Positions 46,173-56,138 are shown, numbered from the stretch's first letter. The stretch: DNA of 58,374 nt from Lachnospiraceae bacterium (GCA_021153185.1 JAGKTY010000024.1:1-58374); one strand, 5' to 3'. Program-made: numbers and translations. The notes: a model not told the origin generated them from the letters alone.

Positions 46173-48045
46173 ATGAGAAAACGACTGAGTCTGTTGTTGG
46201 CCATCGTGATGGTGATAACAGCGCTGACCGGCTGCGGAACGCAGACTGCTGATGCGACAAAAAATGAAACGGAACATAAAGTGGAAAATGAGGGCGGAAA
46301 AGAAAAAGTGACGGTTGCCCTATGGGGTACACAGCTGCTTGAAAACTATACACAGTATCTGTGTGATACATTCCCGGAGGTGGAGTTTGAGTTTGTTCTT
46401 GCAACCAATTCTACAGATTTTTACCGGTATCGGAATGACCATAATGATCTGCCGGATATCCTGACAGTGCGTCGTTTTTCGCTCAAGGACGCAGTGCTGA
46501 TCAAGGATTTGCTATATGACTTGTGTGATACACAGCTTGCATCTACCTTTTACGGAACATATCTTGATAATTATACGTATGATGACGGTACGATCAACTG
46601 GTTGCCGGCGTGTGCGGATGTTGACAGCATTATTGTCAATCAGACATTGTTCGAAGAGAATAATATCCCGATTCCTACGGATTATGCATCCTTTATTGCT
46701 GCCTGCGAGGCGTTTGAAGCGCTTGGAATAAAAGGGTTTGCTTCCGATTTCGGATCGGATTATACGTGTATGGAGGTACTGCAGGGATTTTCAATCTCCC
46801 AGCTTCTGTCGATGGAGGGAAGAGAGTGGCGTCAACAGTATGAGAGCGGTGCGAAAAACCAGCTCTCAGAAGAGGTGTGGATGCCTGTTTTTGAAAAGTT
46901 CTTTGATATGAAAGAAAAAACAGGCCTTGGCGAAGCGGAAACGCAGATGACTAATCAAAATCCAAAAGAGCTGTACATGGGAAGGAAAGCTTGCCATGTA
47001 TCGCGGAACGGGCACGGATGTGATTGCGTTTTCGGGACGTGAGGGAGACCATTCTGTTTTGCTCCCATATTTTGGTGATTCCGAGAAAGATAACTGGTAT
47101 CTGACTTATCCATCGTTCCATGTGGCTGCAAGTAAGAAGGCTATGGAAGACCCGGAGCGGGAGGCGCTTTTGCTTAGAATTATGGAAGCGATGCTCAATC
47201 AGGAAGGACAGAGCTGTATTACATACGGTAAAAATATGATTCCTTATAATAAGGATGTGACATTGGAGTTATTGCCGGAGCTTGACAATATCAAGCCTTA
47301 TATCGACCAGAATAAAATGTACATCCGTCTGGCGTCCGGTGAGATGTTCAGCATTTCCCAGAGTGTGGTACAGGGTATTCTGCGTGGCGAATTAAAGACA
47401 CCGAAAGCTGCCTTTGATGAATTTAATTCTTTGATGAGCGCGGATTCGGAATCTGACGAAGTCGTAGCCCATATTGACATGGCATATTCTGATGCATTCA
47501 CAGCGGAACACGGTAATCTGGCGGCATCTGCTATTTACAATACTGTCCGTGCAGAATCCGGCGTTGACATGGTGTTTGGACAGTCATGCTATATCAGTAG
47601 TGATGTCTACGAAGGAGATTATACGCAGAAGGACTTGGGATATCTGATCAACAATGATGTGGGTAAGCCGGTGGTGGCCAACCTGACAGGAGAACAGCTT
47701 ACGCAGCTTGTTGCCAATACGCTTTCTTTAAAGGGCAACAGGGGAGCTGTTTGTAACGACAGTACCTTGTATGTATCCAGTGGTTTTGAGATGGAGGTCG
47801 AAAGGACCGATGGCGGTTATGCGCTCAAGGCCTTGACGATGGAAGGAAAAGAATTGGATCCAAACGCACAATACACTGTGCTTTTGTGCAGCGACTATGA
47901 CTGGTATGTGGTGGATGCCATGAAGATTATTGGGTGCGACGATTATGAGATTGACGATGTACATTTTGAAGCATATGTATTTAAACGTCTGATTGATGAA
48001 AGCGGAAAACTGGAAGAACCGAATGATTACATTACATTTCGATAA
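46173..48045 (+). pseudogene. Frameshifted solute-binding lipoprotein with 5'-nucleotidase-like C-terminus
   Basis: From ATG 46173 a lipoprotein signal ends LTGC (Cys21), then a family 1-type extracellular solute-binding domain follows. At about 46978-46981 one extra G (ATGGGAAGG) shifts the frame; removing it restores YMEGKLAMYRGTGTD and continues to 48045, for about 623 residues in all. As it stands, translation stops at 47042. The second half first continues the binding domain and then, from about residue 430, reads like a 5'-nucleotidase C-terminal domain (AAIYNTV-type helices, QLTQLVANTLSLKG, then YTVLLCSDYDW). It lacks the nucleotidase catalytic half. The fused protein is probably the extracellular sensor partner of the hybrid kinase 6-57 bases downstream. 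A sequencing error is as likely as a real mutation. Confidence 0.75.
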
Positions 48046-48101
48046 TTTGAATGAACACGCAGACAGACAGTGTGCAAAATACAACTGAGGTGAGCGATAC
48101 T

Positions 48102-50312
48102 ATGCCGAAACAGAAAAGAATAATCAAATATATAATACCTGTGCTGTTTGCGCTTGCTTTGATGACTGCCCTTGTGATTGGCGTTTCTTATGTCCGTTCT
48201 TATATGATGAAACAGACCGTTCAGGAGCGCTCCTCACAGCTTGAGGAAATGATTTCACAGATTCGAACAAACCTTGACATTGGTCTGGAGACACACTGGA
48301 ATCTTGTTGCCGGCATTAAGAGCACTGTTGAGGGAAACCATTATAAGAATGAACAGAAGCTGTCAGAAGCCATCGATATGCTCGAGAAGGAATTTCGGAC
48401 AGAGCTTTACGGATGCAGGGTGATGCTACTCGATACGATGGGAACGGCACATCTGGTTGAGGGCGATAAGGGCATTTGGGACGATATCGGTCGTCTTGCG
48501 GATGGGCAGGAGCGGCATACATTTGTTTCGGATACGAGCAATGTAGATGGTACCTTTCTGGCATTTACCCAAAAGCTCAGTCTGCCGATTACAGTCGGAG
48601 AGGAAAAAAATAAATTTACGCATCTAGTGCTGTTAAAGGATATTACGACGCTGAAGAAATACTATACAACGGAGAGCTATGGCGGCAATGCAGCCACTTA
48701 TATCATTAAGGAAAACGGAACGCTGGCGTATTATGATGCGCAGGATGATATTGTTGGAGTGAAAAATATTTTCAAAGCACTGGAAAATGCAGACTACGTG
48801 CAGGATCGGTCGTTTGAGGACATCAAGAAACATCTGAAAGCGGAAGGAGTTGTTGCAACCAATATTTTGATTGATCAGACGGAGTATTATTATTGTCTGG
48901 CGACATTAGACATATACGATATGACGTTGATGCTGCTGATTCCGGCACAGTATGTTGCTGCGAGCACGATGAACATGATGAACTCTACTATCCGGGTGGT
49001 CATTATCATTATGACAATTATGGCGATTTTGCTCGTGCTGGCTTTTGTCAGTATCATGATGGTGCAGCGAAGCAACCAGCTTGTTAAAATTGAGCAGGAG
49101 AACAATCAGGAACTGAATAGGTTGCGTCTTGCGGCGGAGGAGGCAATGGTTGCAGCGGAATCGGCCAATAAAGCCAAAAGTACCTTCCTTAGCAATATGT
49201 CACATGATATCCGTACACCTATGAACGCGATCATCGGCTTTACCAACATTGGATTGAAACAAAACCCAAACCCGGAGCTGAAAAACTGCCTGGAGAAAAT
49301 CAGCAACAGCTCAGAACATTTGCTGACGCTCATTAATGATGTACTTGATATTAGCCGTATCGAAAGCGGTAAAATCAAATTTGCACCGATTCCGACAGAT
49401 ATCAGGGCGGTAACAGAGACGGTGCTAAACATTATGCATGGCTTTTTATCGAACCGGAATATTGAATTTCGCACCAATCTTGCAGAGCCCAAGACGCCTT
49501 ATGTGCTTGCCGATGCAGTCCGTATCCGGGAGGTGCTGGTGAATATTCTCGGAAATGCCGTGAAATTTACGGAGGACGGCGGCACAATTGTGTTTGAGAC
49601 AAATTATCGCCCGGGGGAGGAGCCCGGACATATCGTGGCCTGCTATCGGATTTCCGATACGGGCGTGGGTATGAGTGAGGCGTTTGTCGAGCATATTTTT
49701 GATGAGTTTTCGCAGGAGGAAAACAGCGCGCGAACACAGTATAAGGGCACCGGTCTTGGTATGACAATCACAAAACGGTATGTAGACTTGATGGGTGGAA
49801 CGATTACTGTAAAGAGTAAAAAGAATGAAGGTTCTACCTTTATTGTAGAGTGTCCGCTTGAACTGACTGAGGAAAGCATGGTTCTAAAACAGGATATTCC
49901 GGCTGTCAAGATGGATTTGTCGGGCGTGAAGATTCTGATGGCAGAGGATAATGAACTGAATGCGGAGATTGCCATGGTTCAGCTTGAAGAATTGGGAATT
50001 CAGGTGACAAGAGCCTCAAACGGCAAGGAGGCAGTAAAACTCTTTGCAGAGAATGAACCGGGCACGTTTGACATTATCCTGATGGATGTAATGATGCCGG
50101 AAATGAACGGCTACGAAGCGACAGAGGCTATCCGTGCCATGCATGAGCGGCCGGAGGATTGCGATATCCCGATTATTGCCATGACAGCCAATGCCTTTGC
50201 TGAGGACGTGCAGGCATCGATCGATGCAGGCATGAATGGACATATCGCCAAGCCGATTGATATTGATGAGGTAATCAAAGCAATCGTGCGGAACGTAAAC
50301 AAGAAGCGATGA
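48102..50312 (+). CDS. Hybrid sensor histidine kinase/response regulator
   Basis: This 736-residue protein has a membrane segment at about 10-31, an extracellular sensor of about 265 residues (dCache-like length), a second membrane segment at about 297-321, a coiled-coil linker, a HisKA domain with the phospho-accepting H368 in SHDIRTP, and a HATPase domain (NILGNAVKFTEDGG; DTGVGM; GTGLGM). The C-terminal receiver has AEDNELNAE and the phospho-accepting Asp in LMDVMMPEMNG. I chose ATG 48102 because GAGGTGA lies 8 bases before it; ATG 48051 would add 17 residues with no ribosome site. It follows the solute-binding lipoprotein, which I infer is its ligand sensor. No separate DNA-binding output regulator is adjacent. 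Confidence 0.9.
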   Translation: MPKQKRIIKYIIPVLFALALMTALVIGVSYVRSYMMKQTVQERSSQLEEMISQIRTNLDIGLETHWNLVAGIKSTVEGNHYKNEQKLSEAIDMLEKEFRTELYGCRVMLLDTMGTAHLVEGDKGIWDDIGRLADGQERHTFVSDTSNVDGTFLAFTQKLSLPITVGEEKNKFTHLVLLKDITTLKKYYTTESYGGNAATYIIKENGTLAYYDAQDDIVGVKNIFKALENADYVQDRSFEDIKKHLKAEGVVATNILIDQTEYYYCLATLDIYDMTLMLLIPAQYVAASTMNMMNSTIRVVIIIMTIMAILLVLAFVSIMMVQRSNQLVKIEQENNQELNRLRLAAEEAMVAAESANKAKSTFLSNMSHDIRTPMNAIIGFTNIGLKQNPNPELKNCLEKISNSSEHLLTLINDVLDISRIESGKIKFAPIPTDIRAVTETVLNIMHGFLSNRNIEFRTNLAEPKTPYVLADAVRIREVLVNILGNAVKFTEDGGTIVFETNYRPGEEPGHIVACYRISDTGVGMSEAFVEHIFDEFSQEENSARTQYKGTGLGMTITKRYVDLMGGTITVKSKKNEGSTFIVECPLELTEESMVLKQDIPAVKMDLSGVKILMAEDNELNAEIAMVQLEELGIQVTRASNGKEAVKLFAENEPGTFDIILMDVMMPEMNGYEATEAIRAMHERPEDCDIPIIAMTANAFAEDVQASIDAGMNGHIAKPIDIDEVIKAIVRNVNKKR

Positions 50313-50388
50313 TATTACAATAGGACAATACAGACATTTTGACAAAAGTTTTGTGCAATTTACGTCAAGAATTTGTGCGTTGTTACGG

Positions 50389-50416
50389 TTGACAACTACA
50401 TATTGTTGAGTAAAAT
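50389..50416 (+). promoter_or_regulatory. Promoter of the HPr-like gene
   Basis: TTGACA at 50389-50394, a 16-base spacer and TAAAAT at 50411-50416. An AGGGCCT/AGGTCCT hairpin followed by ATTTT lies between it and the gene, at about 50440-50460, and may attenuate the message. Confidence 0.6.
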
Positions 50417-50512
50417 AAGTTGTAGCACGAAAACGATAGGGCCTTTACAGGTCCTATTTTGGAAGGAAAGTTGATTGGTGAAAGCAAAATGCTTTTAGAA
50501 AGGAGTAATCCT

Positions 50513-50743
50513 ATGAACAAACGATTGATCAAATTGTGTAGTATTGACGATGTAAGAGAATTTGTAAATAATGTGAAAGAATTGAATGACACAGTGCTTG
50601 TCTCAAAAGAGGGCTATGGTGTTCAGCTGGATGGAGAGTCACTGATCGGACTTGTGTCATTAATCGGTTCGAGAATTATTGTAAGTTACAATAAGACATC
50701 TGAGCGGTTTAACCAGATTCTTGACCGTAAACAGGTAGTTTAG
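50513..50743 (+). CDS. HPr-fold protein lacking the phospho-histidine motif
   Basis: This 76-residue protein resembles the later part of HPr-family phosphocarriers: VLVSKEGYGVQLDGESLIGLVSLIG matches the region around the regulatory Ser46 (DGKSLIG). The N-terminal GLHARPA sequence with the catalytic His15 is absent; instead the start is MNKRLIKLCSIDDV. It therefore cannot carry phosphate between PTS enzymes and may be regulatory, with Ser kept in DGESLIG. The start ATG 50513 follows AAAGGAG. The gene ends at a large hairpin shared with the convergent cstA gene. Confidence 0.7.
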   Translation: MNKRLIKLCSIDDVREFVNNVKELNDTVLVSKEGYGVQLDGESLIGLVSLIGSRIIVSYNKTSERFNQILDRKQVV

Positions 50744-50792
50744 TGGCAGATGACCCGGTAGGCAAATGAAGCGTTTGAATTAGCGCATCGAA

Positions 50793-50848
50793 AAAGAAAA
50801 GGACGATTCAAGGTTGCATGTTGCAATCTGAATCGTCCTTTTCTTGTT
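50793..50848. terminator. Bidirectional terminator
   Basis: AAAAGGACGATTCA and its partner TGAATCGTCCTTTT flank an inner GGTTGCA/TGCAATC stem, with A-rich sequence on the left and TTCTTGTTTG on the right. It ends the plus-strand HPr-like gene and the minus-strand cstA gene. Confidence 0.85.
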
Positions 50849-50866
50849 TGTTATGCTTTGCTCAAA

Positions 50867-52561
50867 TTAAGCAGTAGCTTTTTCTTCTGATTTTTCAAAA
50901 AGCTTTTTGATACCCTGGATTGCCACGATGACACCAAGGATTAAAAGAAGAATTGCAAAGATTAACTGAAGTGTTGTTCCAAGAGTTAATCCTGTTGTGA
51001 CAAACGCCTTTGACAATTTGAAGATTGTCATGGAAAGGGCTGTGAATGTCACTGCCATCATAAATCCCATCGGAATCCAAAGCATTGCGCCCTGACGTTT
51101 TGTTTTCTTTAAGAATACAGCACAGGCAACAAGTGCAAGAACGGATAATAACTGGTTTGCAGAACCAAACAGTGGCCAGATTTCAGCGTAACCGACTTTT
51201 GCAAGAAGATAAGCAAGCACAAGTGTGATGATGGTTGCAAAATATTTGTTTGATACGAATTTGACTACCGGGCTCCTATTTTCAGGAGCTACATCGTCAT
51301 CCATGAAGAACTCCTGGAATGAAAGACGTCCAACACGTGCAACAGAGTCAAGGGATGTCAATGCAAATGCAGAAACAGCCAGGTTGATCAGTGTAAATAC
51401 CAGGTTGTGCGGAAGTCCTGTTGCAGATAAGAAGTTTGCAATCGCACCGGCAAAAATCTGTGGCTGTGTTGTGAAGCCCTGTGCAGCCGCCTCACCTTTT
51501 GCAAAGGATGCAACCGCTATGAGTGCGATGATTGCAAGCATACTTTCCATGAGCATTGCACCGAAGGATACAGGCAACATTGCTTTTTCTGATTTTACCT
51601 GTTTCGAAGCTGTACCGGAAGAAACAAGTGAGTGGAAACCGGAAACGGCACCACATGCAATTGTTACAAATAAGATTGGGAATAAGTACTGTCCATCTAC
51701 ATTGAAGCCGGCAAATGCCTCTAAGTTACATGAAGGATTGGCGATAAATACACCGATAACAGCACTGACAATCATGAAGATTAACAAGTAGCTGTTTAAG
51801 TAATCACGTGGCTGAAGCAGTGCCCATACCGGAACGACACAGGCGATGATAATGTAAGCAAATACGATGAGATGCCATGTGCCGCGCTGTAAGTAAATTG
51901 GGAAGTTCAGACCAAGTGCAACAGCAGCAACAAGCATGATGAGAGCGATCGCTGTGTTAATCCATTTGTTTAACTTACCATATTTTAAGATCAGACCGAG
52001 AATAACGGCTTCAATAATAAATAAAAGCGAAGTCGTTGCAACGGAACCGTTTGCTGCGATTGTAGATACAACACCTGCATCATCTGTGGCAAAACCGTTG
52101 AAGGTTCCTGCTACGACGTCAGAAAATGCCGCTACGACCAAAATACAGAAGAGCCAGCAAAATAACAGGAACAATTTCTTTCCTAATTTGCCGATGTATT
52201 CTTCAATGATATAACCGATTGTACGGCCTTTGTTTTTAACTGAGGCGTACATTGCTGCAAAATCCTGAACTGCGCCAAAGAAAACACCACCGATTAAGAT
52301 CCAAAGCATAACCGGGAGCCATCCGAACATAGCTGCCTGAATTGGTCCGTTGATTGGACCTGCACCTGCGATTGATGCAAACTGGTGACCGAATACAACA
52401 TTTGTATCGGCCGGTACATAGTCAACTCCGTCTTCTAATTCATAGGCCGGAGTTTTTGCGTTAGGGTCAATGCCCCATTTTTTCTGAAGGTAACGTCCAT
52501 AAAGAAGATACGCACCTCCGAGAACAACAATAGCGATAATCATCATTAAAATTCCATTCAT
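50867..52561 (-). CDS. cstA: CstA-family carbon starvation/pyruvate transporter
   Basis: This 564-residue protein has about 15-16 membrane segments and the CstA signature near its N-terminus: FGHQFASIAGAGPINGP at about 57-73, then DFAAMYASVKNKGRTIGYII. The family transports pyruvate or peptides under carbon limitation. The N-terminal DYVPADTNVVFGHQ is typical of the short Firmicutes form. It is a single gene with its own promoter under a perfect palindrome (52640-52684). Confidence 0.95.
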   Translation of the reverse strand: MNGILMMIIAIVVLGGAYLLYGRYLQKKWGIDPNAKTPAYELEDGVDYVPADTNVVFGHQFASIAGAGPINGPIQAAMFGWLPVMLWILIGGVFFGAVQDFAAMYASVKNKGRTIGYIIEEYIGKLGKKLFLLFCWLFCILVVAAFSDVVAGTFNGFATDDAGVVSTIAANGSVATTSLLFIIEAVILGLILKYGKLNKWINTAIALIMLVAAVALGLNFPIYLQRGTWHLIVFAYIIIACVVPVWALLQPRDYLNSYLLIFMIVSAVIGVFIANPSCNLEAFAGFNVDGQYLFPILFVTIACGAVSGFHSLVSSGTASKQVKSEKAMLPVSFGAMLMESMLAIIALIAVASFAKGEAAAQGFTTQPQIFAGAIANFLSATGLPHNLVFTLINLAVSAFALTSLDSVARVGRLSFQEFFMDDDVAPENRSPVVKFVSNKYFATIITLVLAYLLAKVGYAEIWPLFGSANQLLSVLALVACAVFLKKTKRQGAMLWIPMGFMMAVTFTALSMTIFKLSKAFVTTGLTLGTTLQLIFAILLLILGVIVAIQGIKKLFEKSEEKATA

Positions 52562-52639
52562 TGTTGTTACTTCCTCTCTTTCTTTTTCTTTTGTCTTTCA
52601 AACTTTACCGCGTTGCAGTGAAGTTCTCAAACAGCTAAC

Positions 52640-52684
52640 ATTGTATACCTATTTTTTTTGATTTGCAATATAAAAAATAGGTAT
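52640..52684 (-). promoter_or_regulatory. cstA promoter with overlapping palindromic operator
   Basis: On the minus strand TTGCAA (52668-52663), a 17-base spacer and TACAAT (52645-52640) form a promoter. A perfect 13-base inverted repeat, ATACCTATTTTTT at 52645-52657 and AAAAAATAGGTAT at 52672-52684, brackets the -35. It is a strong candidate binding site for the regulator of cstA. Confidence 0.7.
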
Positions 52685-52759
52685 GGCAAGAAAAATTTCT
52701 TCTATATTAAAAGGGATTTTTTCAAAATAAAAACACACAGCCCGATTTGTCAGACTTCA

Positions 52760-52788
52760 TTGAAGTAACCACGAAAAAGTGCTACAAT
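52760..52788 (+). promoter_or_regulatory. Promoter of the lipid kinase/phosphorelay operon
   Basis: TTGAAG at 52760-52765, a 17-base spacer and TACAAT at 52783-52788; the first start codon is 50 bases downstream. Confidence 0.65.
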
Positions 52789-52837
52789 ATTGTGCAGAAC
52801 AATTCTTGTTTTGCAAGAGAAAAATGGGGAGAAACAT

Positions 52838-53746
52838 ATGGTTCATGTTTTTATTGTCAATACAGGAGTGAGTAAGCCGGGCTTCGCACAGGAGCTTCGG
52901 AACATTCTGTCGGAGATTCCGGATTTGGAGTATTATGTATTTTCTACCTATGCGCCGGGGCATGAGGCAGAGCTTGCCCAAACTGTTGTCAAGACATTTG
53001 ATAAAGAACAGATCCGGATTTATTCCGTAGGGGGAAACGGGACAATCCGCAATATTGTGAATGCGGTCGGACTCAACGAGCGTGTGGAATATGCATGGCT
53101 TCCGACGCATGCAAGCAGATTCCTTCAAGCGATTGTCGATGATGCCAAACCGTTTGCGGATGTAAAGGCTCTTGTTGCGGGCACGGCGCATCCGATCGAT
53201 TTGATTCGTGCCAATGATATGTATCTATTGAACACCTTTTCCATTGGAATTGATTCTGATTTGTTTCAGATTGCAAACAGGACACAGTCGCTCGGTTTTT
53301 TAAATCGTGCAATCCCGTATTTTTTGGGATTAGTGCATTCGCTCATTTTTTCTCCATGTGATTCGTTTGAGGTGACGCTTGATGACAATCGGTTCTATGG
53401 CAAGACAACGGAAATCTTTTTTGGAAATGGGTGCATTCTTGGTGATGGCTTGCATTTTTCGCCGGATACGTGTGTGACGGACGGAAGTGCGTTTTATCGT
53501 ATATTGTCGGAAGTATACGGAAAGAAACGCTTTGATGTAGTGAGAGCGCTAAAGACAAATAATCAGGCAAAATTGAATCGGGAGTCTTTTTATGGGCAGA
53601 CAGTCAATATGCAGGTAGAGCGGACTGATCACAAACCGTTTTTGGTCAATGCGGATGGAGATCTGATTGAAGACACCAAATTTCATGTGACGTTACTTCA
53701 CAAGAAACTTCATTTTGTTTTTCCGGAGGGGGTAACCTATGAATAA
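52838..53746 (+). CDS. Diacylglycerol kinase-family protein with variant GGNGT motif
   Basis: This 302-residue protein has the DAGK/LCB5 fold: the nucleotide-binding motif near residues 65-69 reads GGNGT rather than the family GGDGT, and the next part is IRNIVNAV instead of the usual (L)NEV(V)NG. Later family blocks are TFSIGIDSDLF, FFGNGCILGDGLHFSPDTCVTDG and LVNADGDLI. The Asp and Glu that normally bind Mg and ATP phosphates are thus changed, so catalysis may be altered or lost. ATG 52838 follows GGGGAG. It overlaps the next gene by 8 bases in a five-gene operon. Possible roles are lipid phosphorylation or lipid sensing for the downstream kinase. Confidence 0.8.
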   Translation: MVHVFIVNTGVSKPGFAQELRNILSEIPDLEYYVFSTYAPGHEAELAQTVVKTFDKEQIRIYSVGGNGTIRNIVNAVGLNERVEYAWLPTHASRFLQAIVDDAKPFADVKALVAGTAHPIDLIRANDMYLLNTFSIGIDSDLFQIANRTQSLGFLNRAIPYFLGLVHSLIFSPCDSFEVTLDDNRFYGKTTEIFFGNGCILGDGLHFSPDTCVTDGSAFYRILSEVYGKKRFDVVRALKTNNQAKLNRESFYGQTVNMQVERTDHKPFLVNADGDLIEDTKFHVTLLHKKLHFVFPEGVTYE

Positions 53747-56138
53747 AGATATTTCGAAATCGTCTGTTATGAATCTTGTTGTGCTGACGCTTGGGGTTTT
53801 CCCATGTTTTTATCCGGCAGCCGTTTTTTGGGGACTAAGCACGCTGCGTGCATGGATTCCGCTTGGCATGCTCATTTTAACAACCATACTTGTATATGTG
53901 GTCACATTTGCGCCGGTTATGAGTTTGGAGGTTAAGAAAAAAGTGATGATTTTACTCCATGTGATATATACGTTCGGTGTAGTCTATTGCGTGGGGAATA
54001 ACAACCTGATGTTTTCCGTACTCAGCATTTCGCAGATCATCATTCTTTTGGCATTTGATCGAAAACTTAGTGTTTTTCAGCTTGTTGTATTTGAAGTGTT
54101 TTGCGTGGTGATGCGGATATGGGGACCGCTTGTCATAGAAGAGAGCTATTTTATCTCTGATTATATTTTCTGTATGGTAGCTTTGGCCATCCAGACGTTT
54201 GTGTTCCATTATATTATTCGTACGAACGAGGAGCATGCCAGAGCAGAAAAAGAGCTGATCCATACTTCGAGCGACCTGCTTAAGGTCGTGGAGCGCAAGT
54301 GCGAGGATGCGAGAGTCGCAACGAAAAGTAAATCGGAATTTCTGGCCAATATGTCACATGAGATCAGAACGCCGATCAATGCAGTGCTCGGACTCAATGA
54401 GATGGTGCTCAGAGAGTCGGGTGAACAGAATATTCTGGGGTATGCACATGATATCAAGTCATCGGGCACGACGCTTCTGAATATCATTAATGATGTGCTT
54501 GATTTTTCCAAAATTGAATCCGGCAAGATGGAGATTATACCGGTCAGCTATGATATTTCTTCTGTGCTGAACGACCTTGTCAATATGATTAATATCAAAG
54601 CCAATGACAAGGGGCTATCTTTTAAATTGACGGTGGATTCCTGTATTCCGCGTATCCTTGTCGGAGATGAGGTGCGTGTCAAACAGATTATCACCAATAT
54701 TCTGACCAATGCGGTGAAATATACGCATGAGGGGGTTGTAAAGCTGGATGTTGGTTTTGAAAAGGTAGATGATTTCGCCATCAATTTGAATGTCAGTGTG
54801 AAGGACAGCGGGATTGGCATGAAACCGGAGGATATGGCCAAACTCTTTTCCCCGTTTGAACGAATCGAGGAGTCAAGAAATCGCAATATCGAAGGAACCG
54901 GACTGGGTATGGCAATCACGAAAACATTCCTTCATATGATGAATTCCTCTCTTCAGGTGGAGAGTGAATATGGGAAGGGCTCTACGTTTTCTTTCTCAAT
55001 CAGACAGGAAGTGGAAGATTGGGAATGTATGGGCGATTACGAGGAGGCATTTAAACGTCTGCGCAACAAGACACAGATCTATACGCCTTGCCTGTACGCA
55101 CCGGAGGCAAAGGTGCTTGTTGTGGACGATATGCCGATGAATATTGCAGTATTTAAAGGTCTGCTGAAACAGACCAAGGTACAGATTGACGAAGCGGGTT
55201 CCGGCAGAAAATGTCTGGAGCTTTGTGCGAACAAGAAGTATGACATCATTTTCCTTGACCATATGATGCCTGAGATGGATGGTATCGAGACGCATAAGCG
55301 GCTCATGTATGATGTGGCAGGCCCAAATGCAAAAACGCCGGTCATTATCCTTACGGCAAATGCAATTACGGGAGCGAGAGACAATTACTTAAGTCAGGGC
55401 TTCGATGATTATATGTCAAAACCAATTGATCCCGAGAAATTAGAAAAAACGCTCATTCGATTTTTGCCGGAAGCACTGGTGACGATGCAGGATGCGATTA
55501 ATGTGGAAGTAGAGCCTGTCTGTGACACAGATCTTGAAATGCTAAATCAGCTCCGTAAGATACCGGAGCTTGATGTGGATGCCGGGATTGCCAATACGGG
55601 CGGTGTTGATAATTATCTTGCGGTTGTCAAAGATTTTCCGCTGACGATTGATGGAAGATACGACATGGTTGCAAGGTTTTTACAACAAGATGAATTGCAT
55701 GATTTCACGATACAGGTACACGGTCTGAAGAGTTCGCTCAGACTGGTGGGGTATCTGGGGCTTTCTGAGACAGCCAGACAACTGGAGGAAGCCGGAAATC
55801 ATGAGGATATGGCATTCATCAACGAAGCTACGCCTGGCTTTTTGGAGCGTTTTTTGCAGATTAAGGATGAACTGACACCTATCGTGTCAGACGGTGACGG
55901 CGAGGATGAGAGTTTGCCGGTCATTGATGAACTTGCGCTCTCAGAGATGGTCATGATGATGAAATCAGGTGCGGAAGAGTTTGATTTTGATCTTGTGGAA
56001 TCCGTCATGACAGAGCTTGAGAAGTATCGCGTGCCGGAGTCGTTTGCATCGATTCGCAATGAACTGAGGATTGCAATGGCGGAGGTTGATTTCGATCGCA
56101 TTGTCAGCCAGCTTAACCGTTATTCAGAGGAGGGGTAG
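53739..56138 (+). CDS. Membrane hybrid histidine kinase with receiver and HPt domains
   Basis: This 799-residue protein has six membrane segments in the first 160 residues and no extracellular sensor, then a coiled coil, a HisKA domain with H207 in SHEIRTP, a HATPase domain (NILTNAVKYTHEG; DSGIGM; GTGLGM), a receiver at about 460-580 (VDDMPMNIA; phospho-accepting Asp in FLDHMMPEMDG) and an HPt domain whose His lies in QVHGLKSS near 665. It can pass phosphate from HisKA to receiver to HPt and on to a separate regulator. Its start overlaps the lipid kinase-like gene by 8 bases. The double-receiver gene 4 bases downstream is the likely final acceptor. Confidence 0.92.
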   Translation: MNKDISKSSVMNLVVLTLGVFPCFYPAAVFWGLSTLRAWIPLGMLILTTILVYVVTFAPVMSLEVKKKVMILLHVIYTFGVVYCVGNNNLMFSVLSISQIIILLAFDRKLSVFQLVVFEVFCVVMRIWGPLVIEESYFISDYIFCMVALAIQTFVFHYIIRTNEEHARAEKELIHTSSDLLKVVERKCEDARVATKSKSEFLANMSHEIRTPINAVLGLNEMVLRESGEQNILGYAHDIKSSGTTLLNIINDVLDFSKIESGKMEIIPVSYDISSVLNDLVNMINIKANDKGLSFKLTVDSCIPRILVGDEVRVKQIITNILTNAVKYTHEGVVKLDVGFEKVDDFAINLNVSVKDSGIGMKPEDMAKLFSPFERIEESRNRNIEGTGLGMAITKTFLHMMNSSLQVESEYGKGSTFSFSIRQEVEDWECMGDYEEAFKRLRNKTQIYTPCLYAPEAKVLVVDDMPMNIAVFKGLLKQTKVQIDEAGSGRKCLELCANKKYDIIFLDHMMPEMDGIETHKRLMYDVAGPNAKTPVIILTANAITGARDNYLSQGFDDYMSKPIDPEKLEKTLIRFLPEALVTMQDAINVEVEPVCDTDLEMLNQLRKIPELDVDAGIANTGGVDNYLAVVKDFPLTIDGRYDMVARFLQQDELHDFTIQVHGLKSSLRLVGYLGLSETARQLEEAGNHEDMAFINEATPGFLERFLQIKDELTPIVSDGDGEDESLPVIDELALSEMVMMMKSGAEEFDFDLVESVMTELEKYRVPESFASIRNELRIAMAEVDFDRIVSQLNRYSEEG

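Noticed and set aside
46996..48045. Independent gene starting at ATG 46996
   Set aside because: The sequence continues the solute-binding domain of the upstream frame; a one-base insertion explains the break and no ribosome site precedes the ATG.
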